Counted from the first letter of the stretch, positions 46,209-59,200 are shown. The stretch is DNA of 64,000 nt from Dichomitus squalens LYAD-421 SS1 (GCF_000275845.1 NW_006766922.1:3403-67402); one strand, 5' to 3'. Notes: a model not told the origin generated them from the letters alone. Numbers and translations are program-made.

Positions 46209-47001
46209 ATGCCCCCAACAACCGACACCACGCCTCGTGAATGGTACTACAATTGTGCGAAGTATTGCAGAGGCCGGCAGCGCGAAGTCTCGGAATCCAC
46301 GCATCGCAACCACGCCCGGTATCGCAATCAACGATTGAAAGAGGCCCTTGGTCGCGCGCTCGGAACCGGACATCCAGCTCAAGCGACAGGGCAGCCATCT
46401 GCGAGGGCCCGCAGAAGACGTCGACGCACGCCTGACAACTTACAGCCTGGCCCGTCCTCAGTGGGAGGATCGTTCGCCTTGCCTCGAAACGACCCACGTA
46501 AACACAGCGAGCCTTGGCGCGAGGTGAGTTCGCATTTTGGTACGCTGCCGTCGCAGGGATGGTCTCCGCGGAGCTCGGACGGCGCATATACACGCACTTT
46601 CCGAGCTCAGCGCATGAGCGCCTCGATGATCGTCGGAGAGGTCGCGTTCGACATATCACGCTGGTTGCGCGTGTGCACGCGTGGCAGTCTGTGGCTTCCG
46701 CATGATAGAAGGACTGACGATGCCGTTGGAACCATGCAACACGCCTCCTCGTTCTACGTATGATTTCGCTGATTTGGTGTAGATCTCACCAGTGCAAGAC
46801 GATCCCCTGCCATTCCAGGACGCTGAGCTGGAGCCACCACAGTCCCATGGAGCTGAGACCCCCCCACGTGGATCGTCGCCCCCAGGCCAGCCTCGCGCAC
46901 GGGTCGAGGACGACGTCGCCGAGGAGGAGCCCGAGTTTGGCAGCAACGACCCGACGGGCACGCTGCCTGAGCCGACACTTGAGGAGTTGACATTGTGGTA
47001 A
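46209..47001 (+). mobile_element. Truncated transposon-associated ORF
   Basis: Exon 1 (46209 to about 46521) starts MPPTTDTTPREWYYNCAKYC, followed by a basic region. Intron about 46522-46782 (GTGAGT...GTGTAG). Exon 2 ends in a Pro/Glu-rich part (EEEPEFGSNDPTGTLPEPTL) with stop at 46999-47001. A short Cys-containing head with a basic SxxTHRNHxxYR stretch, then a disordered acidic linker, is the usual amino-terminal layout of transposase ORFs of Tnp2/CACTA or KDZ type in basidiomycetes. No transposase catalytic core follows, so this is a truncated copy. It lies exactly between the two helical gene pairs. The family name is a guess; mobile origin is moderately likely. Confidence 0.5.
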
Positions 47002-47198
47002 TAGAAGATATATATCTTGAGTTTTGAAGTCTTATGCGTCCTCACGAGGATTCAATGATGGACTCAAGGATCTTACGCGTCGCTCTCAAACCCTCCAACT
47101 TTAGGAATCTCACAAAAAGACACGAGGAATACTGCAACTATGAATAAAGGACTGGTAATAAAGTATCAGAATCACAGCGAGGATCAAAACATAGCTTC

Positions 47199-48885
47199 TC
47201 AAGACATGTTGAACCTCCCTTTCGCGTACAGCTCTAAGAGATCCGCGAGCCGGTTGTACACCTCGCGCGGACGGCTTAGCTTCTTCACAAAGCGCTTTAG
47301 TAACAATTGATCAGCAGGGACTTATAAGCGAAATATCAAAACAAATAAACCTTGGTGACTTTCATATCGGGATCTACCACAAGCGTAAGCTGCTCTTGGA
47401 GTTGCTGCATGTCGCACTTGAGCTAGAAAGCGGTGAGACTACAGTAGCAACTATTAGCCAAGCGAAGCCTGAAGCTTACCACTCTCCAGATGGAGATGAT
47501 GGTGTCGACTCTCTCAGCGAGAGCCGTGATCTTCTGCTTAGTTTGGGATAGCGCGGCCTGATGGCCGAGAAGCTCGCAATGACGGTCCGTCTTCTGGACA
47601 ACATCAACTTGGGAGTCCTTCATCTCAATGACGCATTCTTTAGGAATATAACGTACGCGTTATTGGACGCTCGGCAAAAGATAATGTTGGCGTAGTTGTA
47701 CTCACGGCTACCCTGTTTATGTAGGTTCCAGCCTTCTATTCCACAATACGCCAAACCGAAGGCGCCAGCTTCCTTGATCATGGCCTAAGGCAAGAGTCCA
47801 TGACCAGAAACGCGAAATAGACTCTACGCGTCAGCAACGTACCATTATGCTTTCACTGGCACTGGGCGCCAGCAGAAACATCGCAGCGATGGCGCAGGTC
47901 CCACCAGCTAGGAGGCCGCCCACGGCTAGAACGCCCAGAGTCGCTTTCTAGAAATCACCCTGCTGTCAGTCGCAGATTGTGGTATGACGCTGTGGATCGA
48001 ACGCACGTCGTCGTTTATCCTGCGTCAGATGGAAAGGCTGTCAGTGACGAGGATAAGACGAACAGGCTGAGAAGACACTGACGACTCGAGCTTCTTGTGC
48101 AGCTTTTGTAGGTGATCCTTGGCCCCGTCGATGTCGCTGACGCACTTGCCTTCCGCCTTGGCAAGTGTCTCGTCGATCACAGCCTTGAAGGATCGCACGT
48201 CATCCGCGAGCTTCTGCAGGTCTCCTTGGGTCCGTCGAGCTGTCGGTGCCTTCTCGTCAAGTTTCTGAGATGTTCGCGATGCGAGGTAAGCTAGTTCAAA
48301 GAGGTTACCACAAGTGCCCTACCTTTAGGAACCCTTGAAGCTCGTCTCGCAAATCTTCAAGCTCACTGGGATCCACATCCGTGAGAATAGTTTGTGTGTA
48401 TTCTGTATCTCAAACTCGGCGTAAGAAGAAGGTTACAAAGTCGGTATTTTATCCATCATACTTACGCCTGATCATCGACGACGCTGCAAGAGCATTGCAG
48501 TGACTCTTCTCTAATATCTCATCAAACGCCTCAGAGCGCCCAGAAGTATCAGCATCCTCGTAGGAAGGGGAGGTAGGTATTCAACGTAACTGATGCCACT
48601 TACCGCTTGGTACACAAGCCATTGAGGCCGAAGCTGAAGCACTTCACCATCCCGATCACGATATTGTTCGGAGTCAAAGGTAATCAAGGCGCTAGCTACC
48701 ATACGGAAGCCCTCCCTGATGTATTTTGCGGTTTGAGACAGGTCTCGGGTGTCCGATGCAATGCCCTGGGAGAATTCTGGCGAGGCTAGGATCCGCTCGA
48801 TAGCGTCCTCTACCGGATCCCTGGCCTCGACCTCGACGACAAAGGTGCACTGCTTGGAGTAGTGGATAGCGGAGACGTTCGACAT
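47199..48885 (-). CDS. Alpha-helical protein with central hydrophobic segment, pair 2 component A
   Basis: Paralogue of 41578-43234, with the same exon plan and length. The start at 48885 (MSNVSAIHYSKQ) aligns with component A of pair 1; an in-frame ATG at 48954 would add 23 residues. Stop at 47199. The central hydrophobic exon (about 47842-47950) is stronger than in pair 1 (LAVGGLLAGG, then AIAAMFLLAP) and is followed by an AFGLAYCGIEGW segment. The tail is almost identical (PREVYNRLADLLELYAKG). Conserved blocks include EVLQLRPQWLVYQ in exon 1 and TKQKITALAERVDTI in the coiled-coil exon. Divergence between the copies is greater in the N-terminal helices than in the tail. All splice sites look intact, so both copies are probably expressed. 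Function unknown; a membrane-active two-component role with its divergent neighbour is inferred. Confidence 0.85.
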
Positions 48886-49126
48886 TGTAGAGGGGAAGAT
48901 GTTGAAGGGGAAGCGAAGAGGTACGGCGAGTTCGCGTCCATTCTGTGAGTACATGTTGCACAGTGTTCGAATGCTGCGCAGCCGCTCTCACGGCAGAGAG
49001 CTTCATTTCGGGAACGATACAAGCACATGATAATTGCGGCACACGCACCTACCACGCCTTGTGGACGCGGTAACCTTGAGTTAGGCTGAAACTGTCCAAT
49101 CGTACTTCTAGCGCGTCGAACGTTCG

Positions 49127-49147
49127 GTTTGAGTTTGACCACACAGC
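49127..49147 (+). promoter_or_regulatory. Shared promoter motif, pair 2 first copy
   Basis: GTTTGAGTTTGACCACACAG, one mismatch from the pair 1 copy, preceded by cgttcg. Confidence 0.6.
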
Positions 49148-49169
49148 AGCAGTACACGTTCAACGGGAG

Positions 49170-49190
49170 GTTTGAGTTTGACCACGTGAA
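49170..49190 (+). promoter_or_regulatory. Shared promoter motif, pair 2 second copy
   Basis: GTTTGAGTTTGACCACGTGA: the first 16 bases are identical to the first copy. It ends in CACGTG, an E-box-like hexamer. Confidence 0.6.
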
Positions 49191-49419
49191 GTGGCAATCA
49201 GTATTGTCCTCATTCATGACCTTCTAGAAGTACCTGTGAAGAGTCGGTCAACATCTCCAACCATATCAAGATTCTGCAGAGCGGCAATGTACCTGCCAGC
49301 GCAACAGGGCAGTAACGTGACTACATCTTGACCCTCTAAGGGAAGGGCAAGACTCCGACACGCCCAATATGCACGCCACAGCCTCTCAAAGAGCTTTTCC
49401 CGGGCTCATGTTCATACTC

Positions 49420-50985
49420 ATGCACAGGGACACTAATCGCACGGCGACGACCACCCGAAAGCCCTTTGAGCTTTCAGTAGAGATCAGCAGCCTGTGCGAC
49501 ATTGCTGAAGAGCTCCATCGTTTACTGCTCGACCAGCAGCGCACAATCCGACGCATTGATGAAGTCGCACATACCAGCTTCCTGGAGCAATGGCACATGT
49601 TCCGTGAGGTGAGGGCCAGTCACAGTGTCTGTGGCTGCAATCATGACGCCTTGAATAGGAGTACTGCATAATCCGTGAAACGTCGGAGGCAGCCGCAGTG
49701 AAGTTAGCCGCTACCATTGAATGTGAATAGCATGCTCTGCCGTACCTAAGATGGCTAACGTGTGTCTTCAGATTACCTGTCATTGCAAGAGGAGACCAAC
49801 GATCCCGCTGAGGTCGACGAGACAATCGATGAGCTCTCTGCCTTGAACAAGGTCAGTCGGTACACATCCGATGTTCTATTTACGACAATCTGTCAAGACC
49901 CTGACCGACTACAGAAATTGTTGCAGCTTCGCTTCGGTAGAAGAGAGGATTTCAGTTCGTTGGGGACACGTCTCGATGCGTTCAGTCAGAGTATCGATAC
50001 AGTGCTACGCGCCCTCCGGCAACGACTTGAAGACGATATTGAGAGACCCCGCCTTCGGCTTGTGTCCCTACAACACGAACTGGAAAGGTACGTCAGTATC
50101 CATGCTTTCAGGTCTTCAGCGTGGTTCTTATCATCGTAATTTCCATATAGTCTAGAGGAGAAGGTAGCCTCGTCAGCTCCTTTCTGAGGCCTTGAATACT
50201 AAATTGATGTATCGTGCAGGGAAGGAGCGAACGAGAAGCAGCAATCAGAGAAAATGAGGAGAATCTGATGTTGTTTTGGAGTCCGATACCAAGCTTCGAC
50301 GCTGCCCAACAATCACGCATGCGGCCAACGCATACTAACCAGCAGCCTCGCATTCCGGCACAGACGGAATCACCAATGAGCCCACGGGTCATCGGAGGTA
50401 TAGATTTTGAAGAGGTGGCTCGCATCGGTGCGTGATCTTTCCCGTGTCAGATGTCTATGTTGACCGACATTGTCATCAAATGCGGGATTTGTTCCATTTC
50501 CAGAGGAGCTCCGGAAGCAACTCAATGCGATGAGAGCAACCATGGATATTGCAAAGTCTGCCTTGCAAGAGTTCGCCAGCCTCAACGTCAACGAATTGAC
50601 GACAGCTATTGAAGGCATCAAAGCAAATGTCGAGAAAGAGTCCAAACTCCTTCAGAAGACCTTCTCGGAGGTTACGAACATGGTACGTTCAAGTCTATCC
50701 GCATATACGGGAGTGTACCTTGAAGCACTCACCGAGCAACGCTATGACCACGTCCTCAGCTATCCAGAGAATCCAATAGCTATGTGAGCACCCTCCGAAG
50801 ACTCCGCGCGGACCCCTCACAGGTGAGCGACAAGCAAGCCTGAGTGAGTGCGGGATTGACCCGGAACGCCGCAGACCAACCAGCTCGCCAACCGTGCGGC
50901 CAAGCAGCGCGTCCTGTCATCATCTGGAGATTGGAAGCAAAAGGCGCGAATCTTGATGGAAGAGTACGCGAAGAAGATGAAGTAG
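49420..50985 (+). CDS. Alpha-helical protein, pair 2 component B
   Basis: Paralogue of 43908-45421. The start is taken at 49420 (MHRDTNRTATTTRKPFELSV) because it best matches the length of the pair 1 leader; in-frame ATGs at 49369 and 49408 are alternatives. Conserved blocks with pair 1: LLLDQQRTIRRID, SFLEQW, YLSLQEETNDPAEVDETIDE, and the last exon ending YAKKMK with stop at 50983-50985. A polar, probably disordered stretch (about 50280-50400, RMRPTHTNQQPRIPAQTESP) is present here and not in pair 1. Helical exons after it (EELRKQLNAMRATMDIAKSA; LLQKTFSEVTNM) match. No membrane segment. Function unknown; conserved divergent pairing suggests it works with component A. Confidence 0.8.
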
Positions 50986-53900
50986 TCCGCGACGATTTAG
51001 TACATAGTAATCAGGAGCAAGTCGACTGGGATGCTGGCGATGCGAATGTCACGACCGCCGAGACAACTCAGGTCGGAGGGCAGTCTCGGGAGTCGTCAGT
51101 TTGGAGCGCCACCGCTCAACACCTCATCAGCGGCTATCCTGATCACCTAAGCAACCCACCGCTCGCTCAGCGCTCACTACCACCGGCAATTGCTGAAGGA
51201 AATCATTGGATCAGTGCGACTACCATCTCGCCTCCATGGCGTGACTGGTTTCCCCATCTAGCTTCAAGAGCAACATAAGAGAGCGGTGTGCTTGCTGTAG
51301 TTTGTACTTATTCCAGATGCCTCCCAACAAGACTCAGACAGACTCCGGACCCTCAGAGTCAGTGCGCGCGCAGACCGCTGCAAGAATGTGACGAGATAAC
51401 CCGCGCATGAATTGACGACCGCAAGGTCATTTTGATCCCCTCAGAGACCATACTTGACATGGCGGCGTGTGTAGCAGCAGGAAAAAGCAAATGACAAGAG
51501 CGGAACACGGTGGAGAATGATGGATATCATGGGAGTAGTTTATGAGACAGGGGCAAAACGCGCACGAATCGACTGAGAAATGCAACCAGAAACCCATTCT
51601 TCCTCAATCATTGTCCAATACGAAGGATTTAAACACCGGAAACGAGCTTCTTATGGTTGATTTTCGGAGAACAGGAGCAAGGGACGTTGGCACCAGTACG
51701 TGATCGAGACAAAGAGGGACAGTCGCAAAGTTATCCTATCAGAGTCTACAAACAGGTCCTAGTGACGTAGTTGCGTTTCGTGTGCCACTACCACATACTA
51801 TCTGCTGATCCGCGACGCCGATTGCTCTATGTTGCAGGCGTTACCTTGTGATATCTTCACGTTGTGCATCCTAAGCTTGCATAGTCCCGCTGGGGTTCCG
51901 CGTAAGTCAAGTAAGCCGATACCACGCCGTCTTCGAATTCTCTTACTCAGCGCATCCCTGAAATGATGGTACTGAGCCATTGGGAGTGCTATTGTACTCC
52001 TAGATCGATGTCCTGTTCATCCGTAATTCGCGAGCTCGCACATGCCATCGGTGTGCGATAGATAAGGGACGTACCGGATCAGATGTCGGCCTTCTAGCTT
52101 GTGCTGTCGTTCCGGACAAACCGCATAGCGTCATAGCGAGCTGCACTGTTACAGAGGACGACACTCCGGGGAACAATGTCGAAGGTTCCGCGACTTCGGA
52201 CGATTCTCACAACTCAAAGGCCCAGAGCCGACCCTCCTGATGTGTACACAAGGGCAAGACATGGGGGGTCCTGCCGAAGTCCGGAAGAAACGGGACATGG
52301 ATATGAGACGTAACAACACGTCCCGAGTACCCATACACCCTCAAACTTTGTCTGTTCCTCTAAATGAGTTAGCTTCGGCAGTCTGCGCTGCGGAAGCCAG
52401 GAAGTGCGGCGGAAGAAGCGACGGAGTGCGTCGCGCACAGCGACGATCCGGATTGCTACAGCGGAAACCACTTCCGCTAGCCGAAGGATCAGCGACGGAG
52501 AACAACTCTAGGCTCCCGGACGCGCACACTCCGTTCCGAGGTTGAATTACGATCCCAGCTCTGATCCCAGCACTGGTCCCCGCATGCCGGAAAGGTATGC
52601 GAGAGGCGAACCTAGTGTGCGCCATTCATGAAGGACTTGTAGCGTGAGATGGACAGAGAGCTGTAGGGTGAGAGGCTGGGACCTCGAACTTGAGACTTCG
52701 GGCCGGCTTTCCAGATGTCGCGCTTGAACTGACAGAGATGTAGGGAGACGCCCATGGCTAGCACAGGAGCCAGTAGTAGCCGATGGCAACAAACTATAGC
52801 ATCGAAGCGGCTCTTCAGATGGTATATTATGCGTCTGAAGCAACATGGATGTAGTACGACCAACAACTCGATTCGCTCACCACGATGATTCATGGGACAA
52901 ACCGACCATAGAGACGGATAGAGAACCGTCCAAGCGCGTGAAAGGTCCCTGAGCAAATCGAGTTGCCTAGCTCATGGGCACATGCAAGTTGCGTCATCCT
53001 GTGCCTGCCTTCCCGCCCTGCGTCAGGGAAGTACGCCCATCTAACATTAGCACCTCCGCACAGGCTGCTGCAGGACACATTGTAGGCATAGACTAGGACA
53101 CCCGGACACGTTCCCACTGAAGCCATGCTCGGATGTCCCATATCTGCGGCTTTCAATGCTTCGCCATACATCAAGTCAGGAGCACTACGCCACCAAACGC
53201 AAACGAACTCCTGACTGGACGGCCATCGTCGGGAAAAGGCCCTTCGAGACGCGGAAGACATGACTAGCCGCGACGCCACACCCAAGGTGGTTGTTAGTTC
53301 TCCCCTCGGAGCCGTGTATAGCTGCGAACCGCGAATTTCGCGCACCCAACCGTCATCAGAATCGCTGCTAACCTCATGGCAATGCTGCAGGTGGGCGGGG
53401 GATTGCCCTGCCGCAGTACCCCCGCAGCGCTCTCGCCAAGGCCTGTCTTCCCATGCGCGAATGGCTGTCACATTCGCATCGACATTGTCCCCGCGCTCGC
53501 AGGCAATAGCCCATCTGTTCACGTATGCGACTCGCCTACATGACGTATCCAGCTGCGATTGCCCCACTTGCGCCATGAGCTCGGGCAAGCTTAGGCCCAA
53601 GCCCTCGCGCCCATCAGCTATCCTCCGATAGCGGGCGTATCATTTGGAACAACGATAGGGAAGTGGGAACTCACCTCATCGGCGCCGACCGCGGCTCACG
53701 ATAAGGAACCTCCTCCAGAGCGCTGGGAGACACGAAGCCCGAGAAGCTCGCGCGTTCACCTGTCGCGACAATGGATGGGAGCGTCTTGGAAGCTCGGAAG
53801 GCCGTACTGTGGAAACCTCGTCATGCATAAGCTGATGAGTGCCTGGCGAACGTGTTTGATCGTGCACTGTCTCCCTAGAGCGGGATCTGTACACGGCAGC

Positions 53901-56242
53901 GGAGGATCCACCGCCAAAGCGCCTCCGAGTGGTTGCGCACGTTCATCGCGATCCCGCAGATCGAAGGGAAACCGCGCCTCGAGCCAGGTAGCGCGCGGGC
54001 GCGGCGAGCTACACAGCCGACGAGCATGTCATTGTGCGTCCTGAGTCGTCGGACTCGGAGAAACGTCAGCGGATGAGGGGATGTGCACTAGCCGGGCGCG
54101 AAAGGAAGGATCGGTGCAGAAACTTACGAGAGCGTCGGAGGCGGGAGCTGTACGATCCTGGCTTCATCGCGTCTCATCCGCCTCCGCTCCGCTGAACGTT
54201 CGGCAGGCAGACTAAAGCCTCCAGGATGATGTGCGTTCGTCCAAAGAGGTTTGCCTGTCGCGAGCTTGTAGTTGTGCCCCTCGAAATAGTCGAGATTTAC
54301 GCTGCAACTAGAAGCGCAAGACCCGCAAGGTAGCACGGTTTGGTTTCAGGGTCAGACTGGAAAGAAGACGGTAGAAGCACGCTCACAACAGCAGCCTCAA
54401 GCAAGAGCGCTCTCGACCACGCTCGTGGATAGAGGCAAGAAGGGATCGTCTGCTCAAAAACGGGCATCCCGAGGGCGCTTAGCTGATCCGTGCGACGGAG
54501 TGCAGCCACGAGGCTCGTCTTCCTCCAACAGTCGTCCCGCAGCATAAGACGGGGTGCCTCCGCATGAGAAGCGAGACTGATCCCACCAATCGCGTGCAAG
54601 GTGGGAGACAGATGGAGGCGGTGCGCGGAGTGAGCCCGGCAGAGAGTTGCAGCTGAACTTACGAGAGCGACGCCGTGGATTTGCCGACGGGCTCAGATGA
54701 GATGACTAGAACATGCGAGAGGCTCCCTTGGGCTGGCCAACACGGCTGAGGTACATGGTCTGGATGACATAGCGTCCGATTGAGAGAGGAGCGAGGCGTG
54801 TGTCGAAGAGACGGTCGAAGGCTGGACGCACCGGGAATCATGATGATGCGGACCTCAGTTCATTGAATCTGATCCACGCGGCCGTGCGGACTGGAAGACG
54901 ACGGAAAGGCGTTGACCACGCATAGATAAGTGAGTACTGTACTGCCGGCAGCGTGCCTCGTGCCTCCCGCAGGCGCCGTGCATGGAGGGTCCCAAAAAGG
55001 CACAATTGTGGCTGGCGCTAGAGAGGTAGTGCGAGCAGTTGGGAACATCTACGCGAACACGGCTTGGTTGCACTCGAGCGAGGAACAGGTCGCATGAAAA
55101 CGCGCATAGAAGACAGGTTGACAGATAATTGCGCGATGACGGCGTCATGATTGTGAGTGCAGGCCGGCGGACGGAGGACTGCGCATCTTGTCTGAGATGA
55201 TGATGGAGAAATCCCGCGCTAGACTGAGTCCGAAACGACCTATGCACCGGGGGGATTGCAGGGCGTGGCGCCGAGTGGAGGTGAGCGAGGGTGTGGCCAG
55301 ACGCACAATCAAAAAAAGTCGCGAGAAGGATACGTACATACGTCCACATGCCAAGGGCTCCTTTCGACTGAGTGCAGACTCGGAAGAGAGATGATCTCTG
55401 GAATTCGGTAGGAAAGGGTACAGGGGAAGAGCTTTGACTCCCATCCAGGAACGTAAGGATAGAAGTATCCATCGAACTCCCAGCTTGCGTGCCGGCAGTT
55501 CGTGGTATACATAGTAGCCACGAGAGTTTGCCTTTCCTTTATGAGGCCGACGATATCTCCTCCTACGCGAGCGAAGCCATAGCCGCACATGAGGCGTAAG
55601 CGTACGCAGGAAGTTGACCACTGCAGGATGTCGTAAGCAGATATAGAATCATATGGACCCGCAACCAGTTCCCGCATGAGCGCACCTGCCAAAGCGGAGG
55701 TCAAGGCAGCGAGCGTAGCGCAGCACAGCTCAACGACAGACGAACGGAAACGCGCACGTCTGACGATTCCAGGGCATACACGGGTACGCGAGGAGAACCG
55801 AGGTGCCCATCCGTTCATCCAGACTGCAGTACGGCAGGAGCCCAGATGGCCGGAAATTTGCATGCGTCGCCGAGCGGTGTGCCAGTGCTGCAGCAGCCCT
55901 TCGACACGAGGCGCGTGCGAAGCCCGTCGCGAGACCAACGGTCTCGCCCTCCGCTGACAGCGAGCGAGTCGCGAGCAGCCAGCACACTGCGTGCGCATGG
56001 TCGATCGGGCGACCTGGAGCCTGAGCGACCGCGCGCGCTGGTAACTAACTTTAGCTGCAATGTCGATGCCGCAGGCCTGTACGCGCTCAGTGTGAACGCA
56101 TCTCGCAACAAGCGGGTTTCAGTTGCTTAGCAGGTAGCGCGCGTCTGAGGCCCACGCTTGTGTCAACCGTCGCCTCGGAGGAAACACAGCATCCGTGAGT
56201 GCTGATCGTGTGAATGGAGATCCAATTTCCGCGAAGCCGCGG

Positions 56243-56260
56243 TGGCGCGCGCGCGCGCGC
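56243..56260. repeat. Alternating CG tract
   Basis: About nine GC/CG dinucleotides in a row (ggcgcgcgcgcgcgcgct), a sequence able to adopt Z-DNA. Confidence 0.8.
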
Positions 56261-59200
56261 TGGTCTGCCCGATTCTGAGTTGTACACAGGGCTGGCGTGG
56301 ATAGAGTCAACCGTCGGCCTGCGCGCGGAATCGGGCATCGCGCTGCGTCTAAGCGAGGCACTTGTCCGGCACACGCGCAAGGAGACGTAAGTACGATATA
56401 CTTGGACGGGGGTCCGCCCGAGGCGCCTCCTGCGTCTGCGCGATAGCTGTCAGCGGCGCAGGACGGCGGGAAAGAAAGAAACGTCTTTACCGTTACCTTA
56501 TAATCGCGTGCGGACTACGCGCAGTCGACACACGAGAGACCGGACTCGCGGAGGGCGCGAGAGTAAGCAGCCGCACACGAGAAGGCGTGTCTGACTCATC
56601 GTCCTCCGCGAGTTCGCGCGAGACTCGGCGGCGAAGCACGGCGGTCGCACCAACAGCCCATCGGCCATAACACGCGCTCGGGCGAAGAGGGGCCCGTCCG
56701 TCAGGGGCAAGGCCGCACATACGCATACGAGATGTGGCGGCGCGCGAGCCTATCTTGCAGTGCTGCAGCCTACCGTCGCGCGAGGCGTGGCCGCGGACAC
56801 CACGAGGAGGGCGCATCGGGAGGCAGATCGTGGGCAGGGAGAGTATACCGCGTGGAGGGGATCTACGTAAAGCACGACATCAGGACAGGCAGGGTATCGC
56901 ATTTGCGACGTCTGCCCTCCTGTCAGAACGTTTGTTCAGCACGTGCGGAGGGCAACGACGGAGATGGACTTGCCACTATCTAGGAGAAGACGTGCTGAAG
57001 AGATATTGGATGATCCAAAGGAGGCCAGGGGGACAGGCCGGACGTAAGCTTGCCATGCCCGACGCTGGACGAAAGGTCTACGAGGCGTCGGATTGAGACA
57101 CGCTCATCTTGCACAGAAGCAGCGGTGCCAAGCTTGTCGTCCCTCGCATCGCCGTGGGGACTGAGCTACAGGCCATACGGTCACCAGGCGCGCGACCGAC
57201 CAGTTTGCATGTAGCCAATCGCGTTCAAGGCTGCTGCAGCAGCCGTTGGCTTGTCGTACGACTGTCGAATCCACGTACGCAAGGTATCGACAGAGAAGCA
57301 GCGAGCTTGTGTGTCCGGTACGTTCGACAGCCGACGGCGCATGCATCGCTGATACCGGTGCAGGCCCAGAGCGCTGCGTGCTCGCCGCAGGTCGCTGAGT
57401 ACCGCGGGAGAGCCGGAGACGAAGGAGGGTGCCGCGCCAAGCAGTCCACCGTTGACGCGCTGCGAAACACGACAGACGTCGTTGGATACGCCCAGAGCAC
57501 TCTGCGGGAGGCCTGTCAAACAGGCTTCGGGACAGGGCACCCGACGCGCCAAGACGCACAGCCAAAAGCGGACGAGCAGGCGGGCGCGGTGCCCGCGCCT
57601 CCGATATGGGAAGGTCGGGGAAGGAGGCCCGGTCCGAGCCCCCTGGACGTCTTGTACGCGTCGTGCGCGCGCGCCGGGCAGCTGACCGCGTCTCAGCAGG
57701 AGAGCGCGTCGCGTTCGAGCAGGTGGGTTCGTTTCTGTCGCGTCGCCGCCAAGAGCACGGCTGCGCTCGCCGGTCTTGCGAGGATCAATGGATGCAGTCG
57801 GACCTCCGCGGCGGCGTGCCAGTTTGAGTTCCCGGTCGAGAGCGCAGAATCGATCGTTTCGACCGAATCAATGTCTGTCAGCAGTGCTACGCTCGCCGTG
57901 TAATCGGGCGCGTGGAGGGTTGTCCTTTCCGGGAATGGACGAAGCGAGGCGTTGTGGAGTACTGATGAGATGAGAAGTCGAGCTCTAAAGCCGTCCTCTG
58001 CGAGCGTGGAAGTCGCGAGTGTACGGTCCGACTTCGTGACCCCACCCGCTTGGCTCGACATGCAGAGTGACATCCACAAGACAGTGCCGTCAGAAGAAGA
58101 TCGAGGAGTACCAAGAGCAGCGATGCCAAGCATTAGAGAAACCGGGTACCGCGCCGTTCCGCTCGGAGATGAAGAGGAACCGTTCAAGCTACAGATTGAA
58201 GCTTGGGTTTGAGCTCTGTCGCTGTCATCGTCAGAAGTGAACATGAGTTATCAGCGGCAGGTTCGATTCGGGGAGCCGCGTTCAGCCCAGTCCAGCCAAG
58301 AAGCGCGGAAGAGGCAGCAGCTGAAGCTCGAGTGCCGCAGCTGGGCAATGTGCACCCAGTCCCGGCTTCGGGTGCACCGCAGCGTGCCGTAGACTGAGAG
58401 AACTCTCGGCGGTTCGAAGCTCAGAGAGTGGAGCCCGAAGAGCAGGCGCACAGCAACGCCAAGCTCGCTCGCAGGCACTGATGTCATCAGCGCGCCTCAC
58501 TCAATGAACCCGTCCCGACATCCGCGAGCTGCACGCCGCCGGGTCCATAACCGGCACGACACCCTCGAAGATGCACCAGCAGATGAGGAGCTGACACACG
58601 CTCGCAGCCTACGATGAGGGTCCCCATGCCATACACTCGCAATGCGCGTGGGAAGCACGGGCGGAGAGAGGGTGCAGATGACCTCCCTCCGTACAACGTT
58701 GTGCTGGACGAACGATCATCAAACCTTCGTCCACGACGGACGATCGAGCGTGCCATCCAGCGAGCATCGTGCGGAGGCGGGCGGAGCGTCGTCCCTGCAG
58801 AACCCGGCTGTTGCGCCCTGCGCGGAGCAAGCGCGGGCGCACGCCTCCGAGCCGCCACGTCCAGGCTCGGGGGCTGTATGTGCCTCGGGACATCGGAGGC
58901 TGGATACGCACTCTCGCGCGAGACACTCGTATCCGTATTGAACCGTAACCTTGCGTCCGTGCGACGAACTCGAGCTCGGCCGGGCCACGGACGCACCCGG
59001 GAGGCCGCGAGGGACGTCGCGCTCGGGGGTGCAGCGAGCCTAGACAGCGACCGGTCGAGCAGGACCGACCGCGCGGTCGGAGCGCGGACGCGCGGATACG
59101 AACTCTGAACGCTGCCCCCAACGTCAACGCACCGCGGCGGTCGATCTGTCGTCTGTATCTGCTCTGACAAATAGGCCGCCGCTTCGCGTTCGTCCGTTCG

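Larger units (their letters stand above)
48886..49419. promoter_or_regulatory. Bidirectional promoter region of helical pair 2
   Basis: 534 bases between the two divergent start codons. It contains two copies of the motif shared with pair 1 (49127-49147 and 49170-49190), 43 bases apart and in the same orientation. Confidence 0.6.

Noticed and set aside
50844..51278. 144-codon frame at the end of pair 2 component B
   Set aside because: It is the shadow frame of the last exon. The true frame ends YAKKMK at 50985, matching YAKRLK in pair 1; the extension past the stop is not conserved in pair 1.
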